A program made the position numbers and the translations under genes. Below, one piece after another: positions 1 through 12,200 of a DNA stretch of 64,000 bases. Within the stretch, counting starts at the first letter, position 1; the number at the start of each line of letters is the position of its first letter. The stretch lies in contig NC_085088.1 in the NCBI RefSeq assembly GCF_963422355.1, forward strand, positions 2,913,931 to 2,977,930, in the 5' to 3' direction. Source of the stretch: Corticium candelabrum. Lineage: Eukaryota > Porifera > Homoscleromorpha > Homosclerophorida > Plakinidae. Under the pieces are notes generated by a model. It saw only the letters and a program-made list of their open reading frames with translations, had not been told where the DNA came from and made no database searches.

Positions 1-930
1 ATACGTTTCTGCTGTGCAATCGTTTGTCGTAAAAACTGGCTTAGACGATGGTTGCCGATTGCATATAAGAAACGTGTCTTCTGGTGATAAATGTGTAAGT
101 AAAGGCATCTTGCTATAGTAAACACGCCCGTCTAATTAGATAATGCAGTAAGCAATCCCGTGACAGCATACCGCGCTGTTTAACCCGAAGCGGAGCCCTC
201 AACTCTGGTTACAGTAGAGATATTGTCGACCAAAGACTAGACGGATGTATCTAGTTAGCGCACGCATAGGTTCGCTGTTCTGATCATAAATAGCAATAAA
301 CTACTAAAACAGTTACAAGACAAAGTACAGTTGCATCGATATATGCATCGTTGTCATTGTCATAATCCATTTCTTCCTAGATAGAGTGCTGATTGCAATA
401 CGAGCCGAATCTGTCGAGGATTAATTGTTGTTACAGTCTGGTATGTTGCTAGACAAGGTGTTTCCGCTCATAATTAGCTAGAGAGCATATGCTTGTGCGT
501 GCTTGTTTAATTTGTGCGCAGCAGTCGGTGTTGTGGAGGAAAATAGTGGTAAGATTTAAGGCCTAGTACATGTAGCTGAAGTGTAACTGTAACATTTCCC
601 TTGTTTCGTAGGATTCCTCTGCAGTGTTGTAGTCGGTTTTTGCGTGTACACTAGATCTGTGCGTGTTGTCGCGGCCATAAACGTTCCGTGTTGTAGGATG
701 ACCAAATCAATAATGCAACTTATTTATTACGCACGTCATAGGGTTCTGTCATAGAGCGAATAATTACATTCAAGCTGCATACCAGACGAAGGTTACATGT
801 AATCTAGTGCTTCATTGTACACAGTAGTGACACCAACTCTAACCCGACAACCAATTATCGCCACTTAGTGCCAAACTTTGCCGTTACCGTTCGGCGCCTA
901 GATGTGCTAGAGATTCCTGGTAACCTTACG
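1..930. other. Upstream region with no recognised gene
   Basis: No open frame here resembles a known protein. The stretch leads into the BtaA-like gene and may hold its promoter and 5' untranslated sequence. The reading frame of that gene stays open upstream of its first ATG back to about 868, next to an acceptor-like CTTAG at 863-867, so a short upstream spliced exon cannot be excluded. Confidence 0.5.
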
Positions 931-2091
931 ATGAGCACTGACGGACTGGGAGCTAGCGGCGTTACTAATTTCGACGACATCATTCACTACAGTAACGTGT
1001 GGGAAGACCACGCTCTTCTCGAAACTGCATTAGACGTCAACGCGGACGACGACGTTTTGTCTGTTGCGAGCGCCGGAGACAACATTTTCAATCTACTGCT
1101 CATGGAACCTCGTTCTCTCACAGCCATCGACATGAGTAGAGCTCAGATTGCAGTGTTAGAACTCAAAATGGCGGCTATACGACACCTGCCGTCGCATGGC
1201 GACTTCTTGACGATTCTCGGATTGCAGGGAAAACCGGAAGAACGAGTTGCCGTATACAACAATTTAGAGCCCTTTCTCCCGTTGTCGTGTTCTAATTATT
1301 TCAATTACCATCCGTCTGTTGTTGTGGAGGGAATCGTCTCATCGGGTCTCCTAGAGAAGTTGGTTGCAGGGTATACTCGGGATGTCGTTTCTACAGCGGT
1401 CAGCAGCTCGGAGCTCGATGCTCTGTTTGACGAGGAAAACGTGGAGGAGCAAGCCCGGCTATTCCGGTCGTTTCCTCTCGACAAGATGAAGCAAGATTTC
1501 CTCGAATTCTTCTCGTACGACCGATTCGTTGGGAGTAATCGCAGTGAGAAGGAGTTGGAAAACGTGGAAGATCTCGATTTCAGTGAAAACTTGTGGTTCC
1601 GTCTGATACACGTCATCACCACGATTCCGGCGCGTAAAAATTTCTACCTCTCTTGGTTGCTGCGCGGACCGGACGTCGCTCACCACACCGTTCCGCCCTA
1701 CCTCCACGAAAAAAATTTCAATCGCCTCCGATCATTGTTGGATAGAGTGACCGTTGTGACCGACACTCTCGAAAACCATCTGAAACAGAGCAATGATCCG
1801 TCGTCCTACAACAAGATCAATTTGTCTGATGTGTTTGAATATAGGAGTGAGGAGGATTGTCACGCTCTGTTTCATCTTGTTGTGGCCAGATGTCGACCTG
1901 GAGGACGGTTGGTCTACTGGGATCTCTTCACGCCTCATAGAGCGCCTGAAACGCTCCTAGAGAGCCAACTGCTCAAGCCCGTTCCTGGGATGGAAGATCG
2001 ACTTCACAAGAAAGACAGAATGTTCTTCTACATCTCTTTTCACGTGCATGCAGTAAAATCCGGTGTGTTTAATGAAGTAGACATTTGCTGA
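931..2091 (+). CDS. BtaA-like (DUF3419) SAM-dependent 3-amino-3-carboxypropyl transferase
   Basis: Single-exon reading frame of 386 codons. The ATG at 931 has A at -3 and is the first ATG in the frame; the open frame continues upstream to a GTG at 868. The protein resembles BtaA, which transfers a 3-amino-3-carboxypropyl group from S-adenosylmethionine to diacylglycerol in betaine-lipid (DGTS) synthesis. Visible family marks are YSNVWED near residue 22, the SAM-site-like block ASAGDNIFNLLL followed by IDMSRAQIAVLELK at about 47-80, PPYLHEKNFNRL near 255, and a C-terminal LSDVFEY followed by CRPGGRLVYWD. No BtaB methyltransferase domain is fused to it, and its length suits a lone BtaA. It has no introns, unlike most other genes here. 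The family match is good; the actual substrate in an animal is an inference. Confidence 0.75.
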   Translation: MSTDGLGASGVTNFDDIIHYSNVWEDHALLETALDVNADDDVLSVASAGDNIFNLLLMEPRSLTAIDMSRAQIAVLELKMAAIRHLPSHGDFLTILGLQGKPEERVAVYNNLEPFLPLSCSNYFNYHPSVVVEGIVSSGLLEKLVAGYTRDVVSTAVSSSELDALFDEENVEEQARLFRSFPLDKMKQDFLEFFSYDRFVGSNRSEKELENVEDLDFSENLWFRLIHVITTIPARKNFYLSWLLRGPDVAHHTVPPYLHEKNFNRLRSLLDRVTVVTDTLENHLKQSNDPSSYNKINLSDVFEYRSEEDCHALFHLVVARCRPGGRLVYWDLFTPHRAPETLLESQLLKPVPGMEDRLHKKDRMFFYISFHVHAVKSGVFNEVDIC

Positions 2092-2140
2092 ATGTATGTG
2101 GTGTTTCTATAGTCAGCATGCAGCCCATTTAATCAATTTA

Positions 2141-2220
2141 TTGCCGAGCGTAGCGAGGCTTCTAATCTGAGTGCACAACAAAAATGGGCGTGGTCCTATA
2201 TGGCTTTCCATCGAGCTTTT

Positions 2221-2309
<89 letters not shown>

Positions 2310-3428
2310 ACACACACAAATCTCAAATTTCTCCTCTCCATGACCACGCTTCATGATAGGACCTGCCTTAAAAATCATTTCCGTGTCTGACTACAGATGA
2401 GTCTAAGAACGATTCGTGCAAGTGACCAAATGGCGAAGAAACTGCTTCATGAAGTTCCGCCGCCCCATCGTTTTGCATTGTAGCTAGGGACTGTGTGTAC
2501 TTGACAGCCAAGAAACACCTTTAGGAGCTGAATGCCACCTATAGTCAACTATTCACACGTCCCATACTTACAGTATGATCAATCCTTTACACTGTGCTGC
2601 ATCTAACACTGGTGATAGTCAATGTTTGCTGTTACAACGGAACTGAGTGCATACCTAGACTGTACATTTCAATTGTCTTGATCACGATCTCAAAACGACG
2701 ACTACCTATACCAGGCCTTTAGACGTAATCTAAACTACTAGGAAGTTTGCATGTTTACTTCCATGACAGCTAGGGTTTCAACAAATACGTATTGTCTAGC
2801 TAGGACTCGGCGTTTCAGTAGACGGTCTGAAAACTCCGTTGGACGTGTGAGTAACACGTTAACTAGTTGTAGGGTATCCGTAGGCGCCTCGCGTTCGTGA
2901 GTAACACGTCCAACGGAGTTTTCAGACCGTCTACTGAAACGCCGAGTCCTAGCTAGACAATACGTATTTGTTGAAACCCTAGCTGTCATGGAAGTAAACA
3001 TGCAAACTTCCTAGTAGTTTAGATTACGTCTAAAGGCCTGGTATAGGTAGTCGTCGTTTTGCGATCGTGATCAAGACAATTGAAATGTACAGTCTAGGTG
3101 CATAGAAATTGATATCAGCAAACATTGACTATCAACAGTGTTAGATGCAGCACAGTGTAGTAAAGGATTGATTGTAGTATGGGACGTGTGATAGTTGACT
3201 GTAGGTGGCATTCAACTCCTGAAGGTGTTTCTTGGTTGTCAAGTACATACAATCCCTAGCTATAATACAAAGGATGGGGCAACGGAAGTTCATGAAGCTT
3301 TTTTCGTCGCCGTTTGCTCACTTAAACGAATCTTTCTAAGACTCATCTGTAGTCGGACACGGAAGCGATTTTTTAAGGTAGGTCCTATCATGAAACATGG
3401 TCGTGGGGAGGAGAAATTTGAGATTTTT

Positions 3429-3517
<89 letters not shown>

Positions 3518-3593
3518 AAAAGCTCGATAGAGAGCCATATAGGACCACGCCCCTTTCTGTTGTGCGACCCGGACTAGAAGCCTCGCTAGGCTG
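2141..3593. repeat. Long inverted repeat with TG/CA tracts in its arms
   Basis: The left arm (about 2145-2848) and right arm (about 2906-3592) are reverse complements with scattered mismatches, around a spacer of roughly 57 bases centred near 2877. Inner arms match over long runs, for example GGTCTGAAAACTCCGTTGG at 2824-2842 against its complement at 2912-2930. Outer ends match too: AGCGAGGCTTCTA near 2152 and TAGAAGCCTCGCT near 3575. Each arm has a dinucleotide tract at the same place, (TG)n at 2221-2307 and (CA)n at 3430-3516. It could be a foldback or MITE-like element or an inverted duplication. No transposase is visible. Confidence 0.85.
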
Positions 3594-4663
3594 AACAACT
3601 ATAGCTATTCATTACTTCTGAAAGCATACAACATCACATCCACTGGCACGCTAATTAACACCAGCCAGAACAACCAGCGCATTCCCTGCATTCAAACTGT
3701 CCATCCCCCCAATCAGGGGTAGCGTGGCATGGGCTAGATGGGGCTATAGCTCCCCATCATTTGTAGGTGTGGTCATAAAAGTTCTGGACTGTAAATATGT
3801 GTGAGGACCAAAGTTGTTTAGGGTATATACACCACCCTTCTTCCAGTCTGGCTCTGCCATTATTCTACTGTATCAGTCAATTACAAGCCAATAAAAGTGG
3901 GCGTGTCCCACAGCATAATAAAGTTTAGCCCCCATTTCTGACGTCACGTTACACCCTGCCCCAATGTACACCTACAACCATCCATGCCATCATTACCTAG
4001 TTATTATAGTATTTCTAAGTATGTCAATAAAGATAACTGTAATAATAGAGAAAGGTGGGATAGGCTACTCGAGACAATGTATCGCACACTTGCACTTACT
4101 AGAAATCAGCACTAAATTCCTAGATGCAAAAAAATTTCAAGACGATTGACTTGACTACTAAAACTAATTAAAAATAAATACTAAATAAATATTAGATGCA
4201 ATTAATTAAAATATATAAATAAAAACAATTTGAGACGTAGCTAACCCTCGTTTGCCGACGTGGTCTTGTCTAGAGTGTCATTACTCGTAAACAATACAAA
4301 AATCTCAAAAAGGCGATTTCGTCGAGATTACAGAATTGATCACTAGAAAACAAACGCGATATTATAATTAAGATAACTTGACCATACCTCAGTGAGTCAT
4401 CATATAGTCATCTGATCGAGATCTCGTTTGGCGTTAACCACGCATGCGCGTACGGCATGTATCAACTGCACAATAGAGCCAGTGGCGTGGCATGAGCTCA
4501 ATTGGGCTATAAAATTTGGAAGTGATGCTTGTGTACTCACTGTTTGGAAACCCGTTCTTGACGCTACTGCAAATTCAAGTACGACGTTGGCTTTTCCATG
4601 CGTCACGTGCTAGTCACGTGTGTCGTGCATTGCGAAGCAACTCTGTTCGTCATGCGTTAGTGT

Positions 4664-4733
<70 letters not shown>

Positions 4734-4736
4734 GTG

Positions 4737-4786
<50 letters not shown>

Positions 4787-4953
4787 TGTGTGCCACTATG
4801 TGCGTGCGTGTCTGTCTGTGTCTGTCTGTCTGCCAATACATATATTTCAAACAGCAAACTTTAATGCATATCAGCAAAAAGCAAAAAAGTGAAGTTTGCA
4901 AGCTACATGAAAATTCACATATGTACATGTAGCAGCTATAACATTATGCTACT
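3594..4953. other. Intergenic stretch with short dispersed repeats and a TG tract
   Basis: No gene is recognised. Two related short segments lie at about 3718-3750 and 4481-4512, sharing the form GGCGTGGCATGRGCT...GGGCTATA, and look like fragments of a dispersed repeat. About 4150-4230 is very AT-rich. A compound (TG)n tract with TC interruptions covers 4657-4834. Confidence 0.5.
4657..4834 (+). repeat. (TG)n microsatellite with CG and TC interruptions
   Basis: Long TG dinucleotide run interrupted by CG steps and ending in TCTG repeats. Open frames of alternating Cys/Val or His/Thr through it are artefacts of the dinucleotide. Confidence 0.95.
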
Positions 4954-4991
4954 ACCCAGCTTTCAGCCAACTAATGGCTGAAAAACTGGGT
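4954..4991. other. Stem-loop at the 3' end of the retroelement remnant
   Basis: ACCCAGCTTTCAGCCA (4954-4969) pairs with TGGCTGAAAAACTGGGT (4975-4991) around a 5-base loop. It overlaps the end of the retroelement-like reading frame on the - strand. Outer flanks add a further short complement (TAGCAGC near 4930 and GCTGCTA near 4992). It could be a 3' recognition hairpin of a non-LTR element; that role is inference. Confidence 0.6.
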
Positions 4992-6360
4992 GCTGCTAGA
5001 GTCCAGTTTAAATTCTTCAGTTGCACAGAGTGCCAACGCTTTTCTTCTGATGATGCTGGCATTACATCTTTGCAGTTGGATTGCAAATCTTTTCCTCCAA
5101 AAATCTAAGAATTCTGGAGGATTGGGTCGACTAAATTCATCTGACGACTGCTCTGCCAACTTTTGAAAGAACTTCCATGCCTTTTCGCACCATCTTCTGT
5201 AGTACTCCAAGCTCAAAGAAATCAGGGAAACAGACGTGCCACCATGAAGTCTCTCTTTCTTGTATCTGCAGTTCTTTCTCTCTTCTTGCCGCTTGGCTGC
5301 TGCTCCATCAATCTCAGCTGATTTGGGGAAGGTATCTGAGCTCCAAGGGTGAGCTAGTGCAATATCTACTTTGACATTAGCCCTTGAAGCTGAGTCAAAC
5401 ACCACAAGATCGGGTCTACAATCAGAGCTAGAATGAAGAAGTCTTGGTTCTCGCTTGAAGTGTGCATGTATGTCTTGAAGGCAATCTCCCCAAGTAACAG
5501 CAACGGTGTCATGGGACCAAACTGGCCCCTTCGCCTGTTTTGCAGGTCAGCAGGTAATAACCACTGTTGTCCAGCTGAGCGCCACAGTTACATGATCCAG
5601 ACGAATCAGACAGAGGAATGGGCATCCCCAGACGAAGACGAGTCGCCAAACAGAAATCGTAAATAGAGAGTGCGAACTCTTGGTCGGTTGGTAAGGTAGA
5701 CAACTAGGCACCTGCGCTCTTGCCCCGGACAGATCTCAGTTGTGCAGCGTCACATGCTGTAGCAGCACTGGACAAAAGATTCTCTGAATTGACTCGAGCT
5801 TTGCATTTGGAAAGCTGAAACTGCAATTTACCAACACCTGACAAACAATTGCTGAAAGACATGTCATTCGGGAGACATTCAGACAAAACCCTACCAATTG
5901 GACCATCTGATGATTTGACGAAACTATTGATAGATGGTAATATAGATTGAAAACAAAAGGGGCAATTCGACAGCTGCATGAGCCCAAGACGCCACAAATG
6001 CAGGGCGAGAAACAGATGCTAAAGATGTCAAGCCAAAATCCTCTCATATTGATTGGAAGAGAAATTTGCTGCCAGGTGTTGTAAGGCAGTGAATCATAGC
6101 CTATAAGACGACAAAAGGTTGAGCGTGCTTGCGAATCATGAATAGTTGTGGCTGGGACCAGAGGTCAGGGCGAACATTTCTTGCCAAATTGTTCAGTCTT
6201 GGGACATGACACTTACATAGCAATAGGTTGGTAGCCTGGGCATCATCCAATTTCAAGAGCTGGTTACACAAGTTGGATCCAGACTGAGCCGTTTCATAAC
6301 AAACAGAAGTGACATAAGGCAATGTTCCAATTGAAGTTCCTAGGAAGAGGCAACCTTCGA
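4971..6360 (-). pseudogene. Decayed non-LTR retrotransposon, 3' part of the reverse-transcriptase ORF
   Basis: Read on the - strand from high to low coordinates, separate frames give pieces in the order expected for the region after the reverse-transcriptase catalytic core. A segment at 6322-6101 has DAQATNLLLCKCHVPRLNNLAR. A segment at 5703-5509 has FALSIYDFCLATRLRLGMPIP followed by a CNCGAQLDNSGYYLLTCK cysteine motif. A segment at 5405-4971 has VKVDIALAHPW and a basic helical tail. The pieces are broken by frame changes and stops, so no intact protein remains. The catalytic YADD region is not visible and is probably lost beyond the TG tract at 6373. Family naming beyond non-LTR is not attempted. 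Confidence 0.7.
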
Positions 6361-6372
6361 ACTTGACAGGAA

Positions 6373-6625
<253 letters not shown>

Positions 6626-7488
6626 CTACCAACCATAATTTGATTATCAAGTAGGCGTGTCTTGTGTTGTGACTTCAAGTTAATTGATCCTCCCTCATTT
6701 CAAGAAGCCACGCATGCCTTTGAGGCCACTGTTCTTCAGTAATTATATATGTTTTTACAAAAGTGGTCTCTGTCTACATAACAGGATGGTGACAGTAGTC
6801 TGAATATCACAATTTGATCAGGATAGATAAGATCAAAATACCTGGAAGATAGAAATCGAGTGATCAAAAATGTAAAAAGACGTGTGTTGTGCTTAACATA
6901 TGTGTAAACAATCTGTCAGTGTTACTGCTGTGTTTTCGAAATTAGTCTGTTAGATAAACAATGGTAGGCTATGGCAGAACAGACAGACAGACAGACAGAC
7001 AGATATCATTATTGTACTTAACCTTAGATCTACAGCCAATAAATGTTCGTGTGTTTATCTAATGACTAAACTACATGCCTATGTGACGTATAAGTACACT
7101 GACAGAGCTGTGCATAGAAATTAAATGTCCGCCTCTGTAATAACTAAAATTTTAGACCACATTGTTTGCTGCTGTTAGTAAATGTCTTTTATTAGTAGCC
7201 TTGGAATTTGTTGTTCTTTGACCAATCTTTGGTGTTCAGGTCGTTTGCAAGAGAGTAATGGCTTAAGTAGCACATGCTGAGTTTGTACTCACCATTTTTG
7301 TGCTGCAAGCATGTTGACAGAGAAGCATCTTGGAACGGACTGTGATTGACCTAAGCCGAAAAGCAGCAACTGCCATTTGACAACTCTTCTGGCAGTACTT
7401 GGAGCAGTAGCCACCTCTACTAGTATTGGGAGGTCATGGCCTCCTCAGACCCATGGGTAGTGATGTTACTGGAATGATGTTCACAGCA
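6626..7488. other. Intergenic stretch, no gene seen
   Basis: Only low-complexity sequence and a short (ACAG)n run at about 6979-7001 stand out. Nothing protein-like is visible on either strand. Confidence 0.5.
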
Positions 7489-7628
7489 GTTTGACTGCTT
7501 GTTTTTGAATTGATTACCATATTATGTCACTCCTACTGCAATGTAATGAATGGGCTCTTCGTTGACAAATGATTGTTAACTCTGACACATCTTTGTGTTA
7601 GTTCAGTATGCAATAGCACACATCAGCT
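7489..7628 (+). promoter_or_regulatory. Promoter-proximal block shared by both vitellogenin-like genes
   Basis: The sequence just upstream of the first ATG is conserved with 15776-15913 upstream of the second copy. Shared pieces include AGTTTGACTGCTTGT, GAATGGGCTCTT, TCTGACACAT and GTGTTAGTTCAGTA, while the spacing differs slightly. Conservation of the flank shows the duplication carried the promoter along. The transcription start itself was not determined. Confidence 0.55.
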
Positions 7629-9101
7629 ATGAGGGTGCTGCTACTCCTGCTGTGCATCTCTTCTACTTTGTCTAGTAAACATTAGCCAATGTGTTTTTGT
7701 TCATGATTATCTATACGTATGTATATTTGCTTTTAGAGTCAGTCAATGAACCTACTGAAGACTCTCGAACTACATCATGTATTGCTGTTGAATACTTATT
7801 ATAACAAAGTCGTGTTAATTATTTACGGACACATAGGCAAGTCGTATGTGTACAATGTGACTACACATTCAGTGATTGGTATACCAGGAGTTGAGACTGG
7901 AATTGGTGACCTTACAATTGAAATGAGAGTGAAGTTGTCTTTGTCTAATGACAAGCCATTAGCTCGTCTGAAGGTGTGACTTGGATGTGTGTGTTTAGTG
8001 TGATGTCTTTGTCAAATTAAGATTTAGATTAGGATAATAAGAATGGTATTATGTGTCGTAGATTCTTGATTGCCGGATGTTGGTTGTTAATCAACCAAGC
8101 AGTTCGGTTCTTTGCGATGAGTTGGTCAAGCGTGATTTGTTGTTTGAGTATGACAGTGGTCGTGCGGGCAAGATTTTTGCCAAGAGTGACGAACGTGAAG
8201 AGATACTAAATGTGAAACGAGGAATCATTAGCATGTTTCAAGTGTCACAGATGCCAGAAGGCATTCATAACCACTTGGAGGTTATAACTTTGAAAACTAT
8301 TGTAAGCATTATGAAACATATGCCTCTTGTGATTACAGACCGGCATTCTTGGCAGATGTCCCGTGACTCTGGTTAGCTCTAAAACTGAGGAGGGTGATAT
8401 CATCACGAAAGAAACTGACACGCGTTTGTGTTATCCACGTTCAATCTCTCTTCATAACCAACTTCGACGTAATCTGGTACTGTACAGTACTACAAAAAAA
8501 ATTGAAATCAAATGGATTTGCATTTTGTGTTATGTCTCTTGTTATGTTACATTTTCATCAGGAGCAGGAAGCACTTTTTGACTATAGTTGGCTGATGGCC
8601 AGTTACAAATTCAATACCAAAGGAGTTATGATCAAATGTGAAATTGCTCAAGAACAAGCATTTTCAGGTTTGGGTAAACAGGCAGGATCATCTCATGGCG
8701 TTATGCGGTATGGCTAACTACAGTATATATGTAGTACGTTTTTGTTTTCAGCTGATCATTGTATTACATGTTTCTTTCTAGGCAAGAAACATTTCTGACA
8801 GAGGAGATGGCTGAGGAATGTTTGTCAAGAGGTAAACTCAAGAATAACTTGTATTTAGATACGATTAGATATATTTGTCTATGCAATATCATTGATTAAT
8901 GATCTCACAGCTGTAGTGAAACTGCTGCTTGTCCAATTTATCATAGGTAGTAAATGGAGGTCTATTATACTGTCTAAGCTATTAGGTGCCATATCCATTG
9001 GATTAGATTGATAAATTAATTAATGGTTGAGCGAATGAATGGGGTACTGTATGTAATTAGAAGTAAGACAAAATGGTCATTTTGTTGTAAGTAATATGTA
9101 A

Positions 9102-9164
<63 letters not shown>

Positions 9165-9189
9165 GTGTGTGTGTGCACGTGTGTGCGTG

Positions 9190-9279
<90 letters not shown>

Positions 9280-12200
9280 GTGTCATAGTATCGGCCGGCA
9301 TGTTCTGTTGTTTATCACAATATTGAATAGTTTCACTTGCTGGTTTGGTTATTTATCAATATCTTAGGTACACACAACTAACATCAACAGCAAATGCACA
9401 TTTGCTAGTTATTGCTATAACAGTTTACTGAATGGCTTTTGTTTGTTATGCAGCGTATGATGTGAGTTCTTATAAAGAGACTTCCATTACGTTCAGCAGC
9501 ATTAGTAGTGATGCCATTTCTCCAAGTGACAGTTGTATATCTGAAGTTGAGACCCATTTTATTGATCTATCTAATGCTGAAGCAAAGGCTATCCCAGAGC
9601 TGTTTACTTGGCTAATTGATTCGTTGGAAAAATGCTCATACTCAGATCTTGTTAAATTGTGGGAGTCGCATGTTGACTGTCTTGATATGTCTGATGTTGA
9701 TCATAAGAGAAATCTACTACAAGATGCTGTTTTGGAATCCAACAAGTCATCCAAGAATCAGTATGCTTTAGAACACTTCACTTTCAGTGTAATCGTTTTG
9801 AATTTTGTCATTTGTTGTCAGTATGTTTTTATTGGATGCTTTGCCGAATGTTCATACTGATGCAGCATTGCGTCTGATTGCAGCTCAAGTAACATCTAAC
9901 TGTCTTAGTGATGCAAGATATGTGTTGATGACTAACCAATTGATCGAATGGTCATCAAGTGGGACAGATGCATGTCTAATACTCACGTATATTCTGGTCA
10001 GTCATTATGAGTCTTGCTTAGCCAGACACTTTCTCGCCGTGTCATATTTCTGCGTGGTGGGAACGGGTCTGGCTACTCGAGGCTAGTAATTTATGTGTAA
10101 AAGAAAGAGATTGAAGCAACATGTTTTACTACCTTATAGGACATGGCAAAGACTATTACAGACTCAACTTGGACTAATCGCATAATGAGTACATATGCCA
10201 CTCTGGGTGCTGTTGTTGACATTGCCCTAAAGTTTCCTGATAAGAAATGCTTGTCTCTTATTAAAACGGTAAAGCAACTGTTCATGTACATTGTTTTATG
10301 TAGTGATGTTGCCTTCATTTATTTGCTTGCAGTCATCTGAATTTCTCACCACAAAACTTGATGAATATGTTGATGCCATTCCTAATGACTACAACAAGCA
10401 ATCTGATGATGCTTCGAACAAGGAAAATTGGGAGAATGCAATCAGTACTATAATAGCATTGGGCAATGCAGGAGTTCCCAGCACCATACCATCTTTACAG
10501 AAAGCTATTAAAGAGAAGAAGCTGCAGTCCGATGGTCGTGTTTCTGCTGTTTATGCTCTCAGGGGAGCAGGTTTCAGGACACCAGATATGGTGAGTTGCA
10601 TATTAAATGTACCTGTCAAACAGCACACAGGATGAAATAGTAGAGTCATAACAGGCTTGGAGGGTCTCAGACAATTACAGTGTTGTGTACAATAAAATAA
10701 ATTAATTTTCTAGAACTCTTTCTACGACATTGTGTCTTTATTCTGTAGGTTAGAAGTATTCTTATAGACATTGTTACTAAAGAACAAGACGTTGAACTTC
10801 GTATGGTCGCGTTTTCTGTCTTTATGGAACTTCTCGAAGCACGAGGTGCTCCACCAGTCAACATGTGGAAGAAACTTATGCCTGTTTTGATGAAACAAGA
10901 AGACCTTAACTTAAAGAGTTTTATCTGCACTTACCTGTTAAGTGTGGACAATACAAAATCTCCAGCTTGGACAAATGGGTAAATGTGTGTTCTTCGTTAT
11001 CATCGAGTCTTGTGTTGCTACATGATTTTTATTGTTGTCTCAAGTCGATATGCAGCCAACTGGCTGCTGCGTAAAGTTGGAGTCCTTTTTCCATGTATGG
11101 CTGTTGTTATGAGCAAGGGAAGCTTCTTGTCTATACATAGTAATGGCTACTTTTCAGCTGGTATGGAAGTCTTGCTACCACCAGAGTGTGTCAATCTTAA
11201 CATATGATATTAATCTTTCTGTGATTTAGCTGATTTGTTGAGATCAAATATACCAAATGATGCATTTGGTTTTGATTATTCTTTTCACATGATGCGAAGT
11301 GGACCTAGTTGGCTGCCACGTTCCCTCATGAGCAAATCTGCTATGAACTTGTTTGGTTACAACTTTGACTTGTTTAAGGTAGATCTGTTTTTGGAATGAG
11401 AATGTAACAATAATTGTATTACTGTGGTTGAGGATTTTCTATTTTGCCTAGATCTATTCTCGTGCTACTGGTATGGATCGACTGTTACGTCATCTGTTCG
11501 GTCCTACAGGCTATGCTCAAATGGATACACGTTTTATGGGTCCTAGTGGTTTGCAACAAAGTGTATGTACTGAGTCCTTGCTGACAATTTGTGATATTTA
11601 AATGACTGACAATTCTTGTCTATATAGGGAGAATTTAGGATGGATGTGACCGAGGAAGACATGAGTACGTTTACCAGTCTAGATTGGATGGGGTACACAA
11701 GAGTCTGGGGCCATCGAGAGCAGAACTGGTACATGAGGACTTTGTATAGTTCACGCCTTACGTCTCTACGTGATTACATAGCTAACACAGACTTTAGAAA
11801 TATGGGTTATGAAGACGTCAAAAAAATTCTTCCAGAGATGGTCAAATATATTAGATCAATACTTGCTGGCAGATTTGACTTAGATCCACAGACCATCGAT
11901 TTTATGAAAACAATTCAAGTTCTCAACAAAGAATTTGTTTTCCCCACATTTACTGGTTTGCCTATCAAAGTGCAATCGAGATCATTTGCACACTTGGGGT
12001 TGAAGGCAGAAGTAAATGTCAGTGTCATCACAAAATCCTTGGTAAAGAGGATGGTTGACATGATCTATAGATCCACAGAGGATGATTGGAAATTGGACTT
12101 GTATTCTAAAATGAAGACCAGGTGAGTTGTCTGAAGGGCACATTGGGTTAATTTGTCTTCATTCTATTTCTGTCTGCTATGTTGCAGGTTTACTGTGTCG

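Noticed and set aside
1305-1938. Open frames on the - strand inside the BtaA-like gene
   Set aside because: They are antisense shadows of a clearly conserved + strand protein.
2738-3001. An 87-codon - strand frame
   Set aside because: It spans the centre of the inverted repeat and is an open frame by palindromic symmetry, not a gene.
7746-7836. Extension of vitellogenin-like exon 3 upstream as one long open frame
   Set aside because: Comparison with copy B shows an intron here (donor after 7778, acceptor before 7837); copy B has a stop in the same span.
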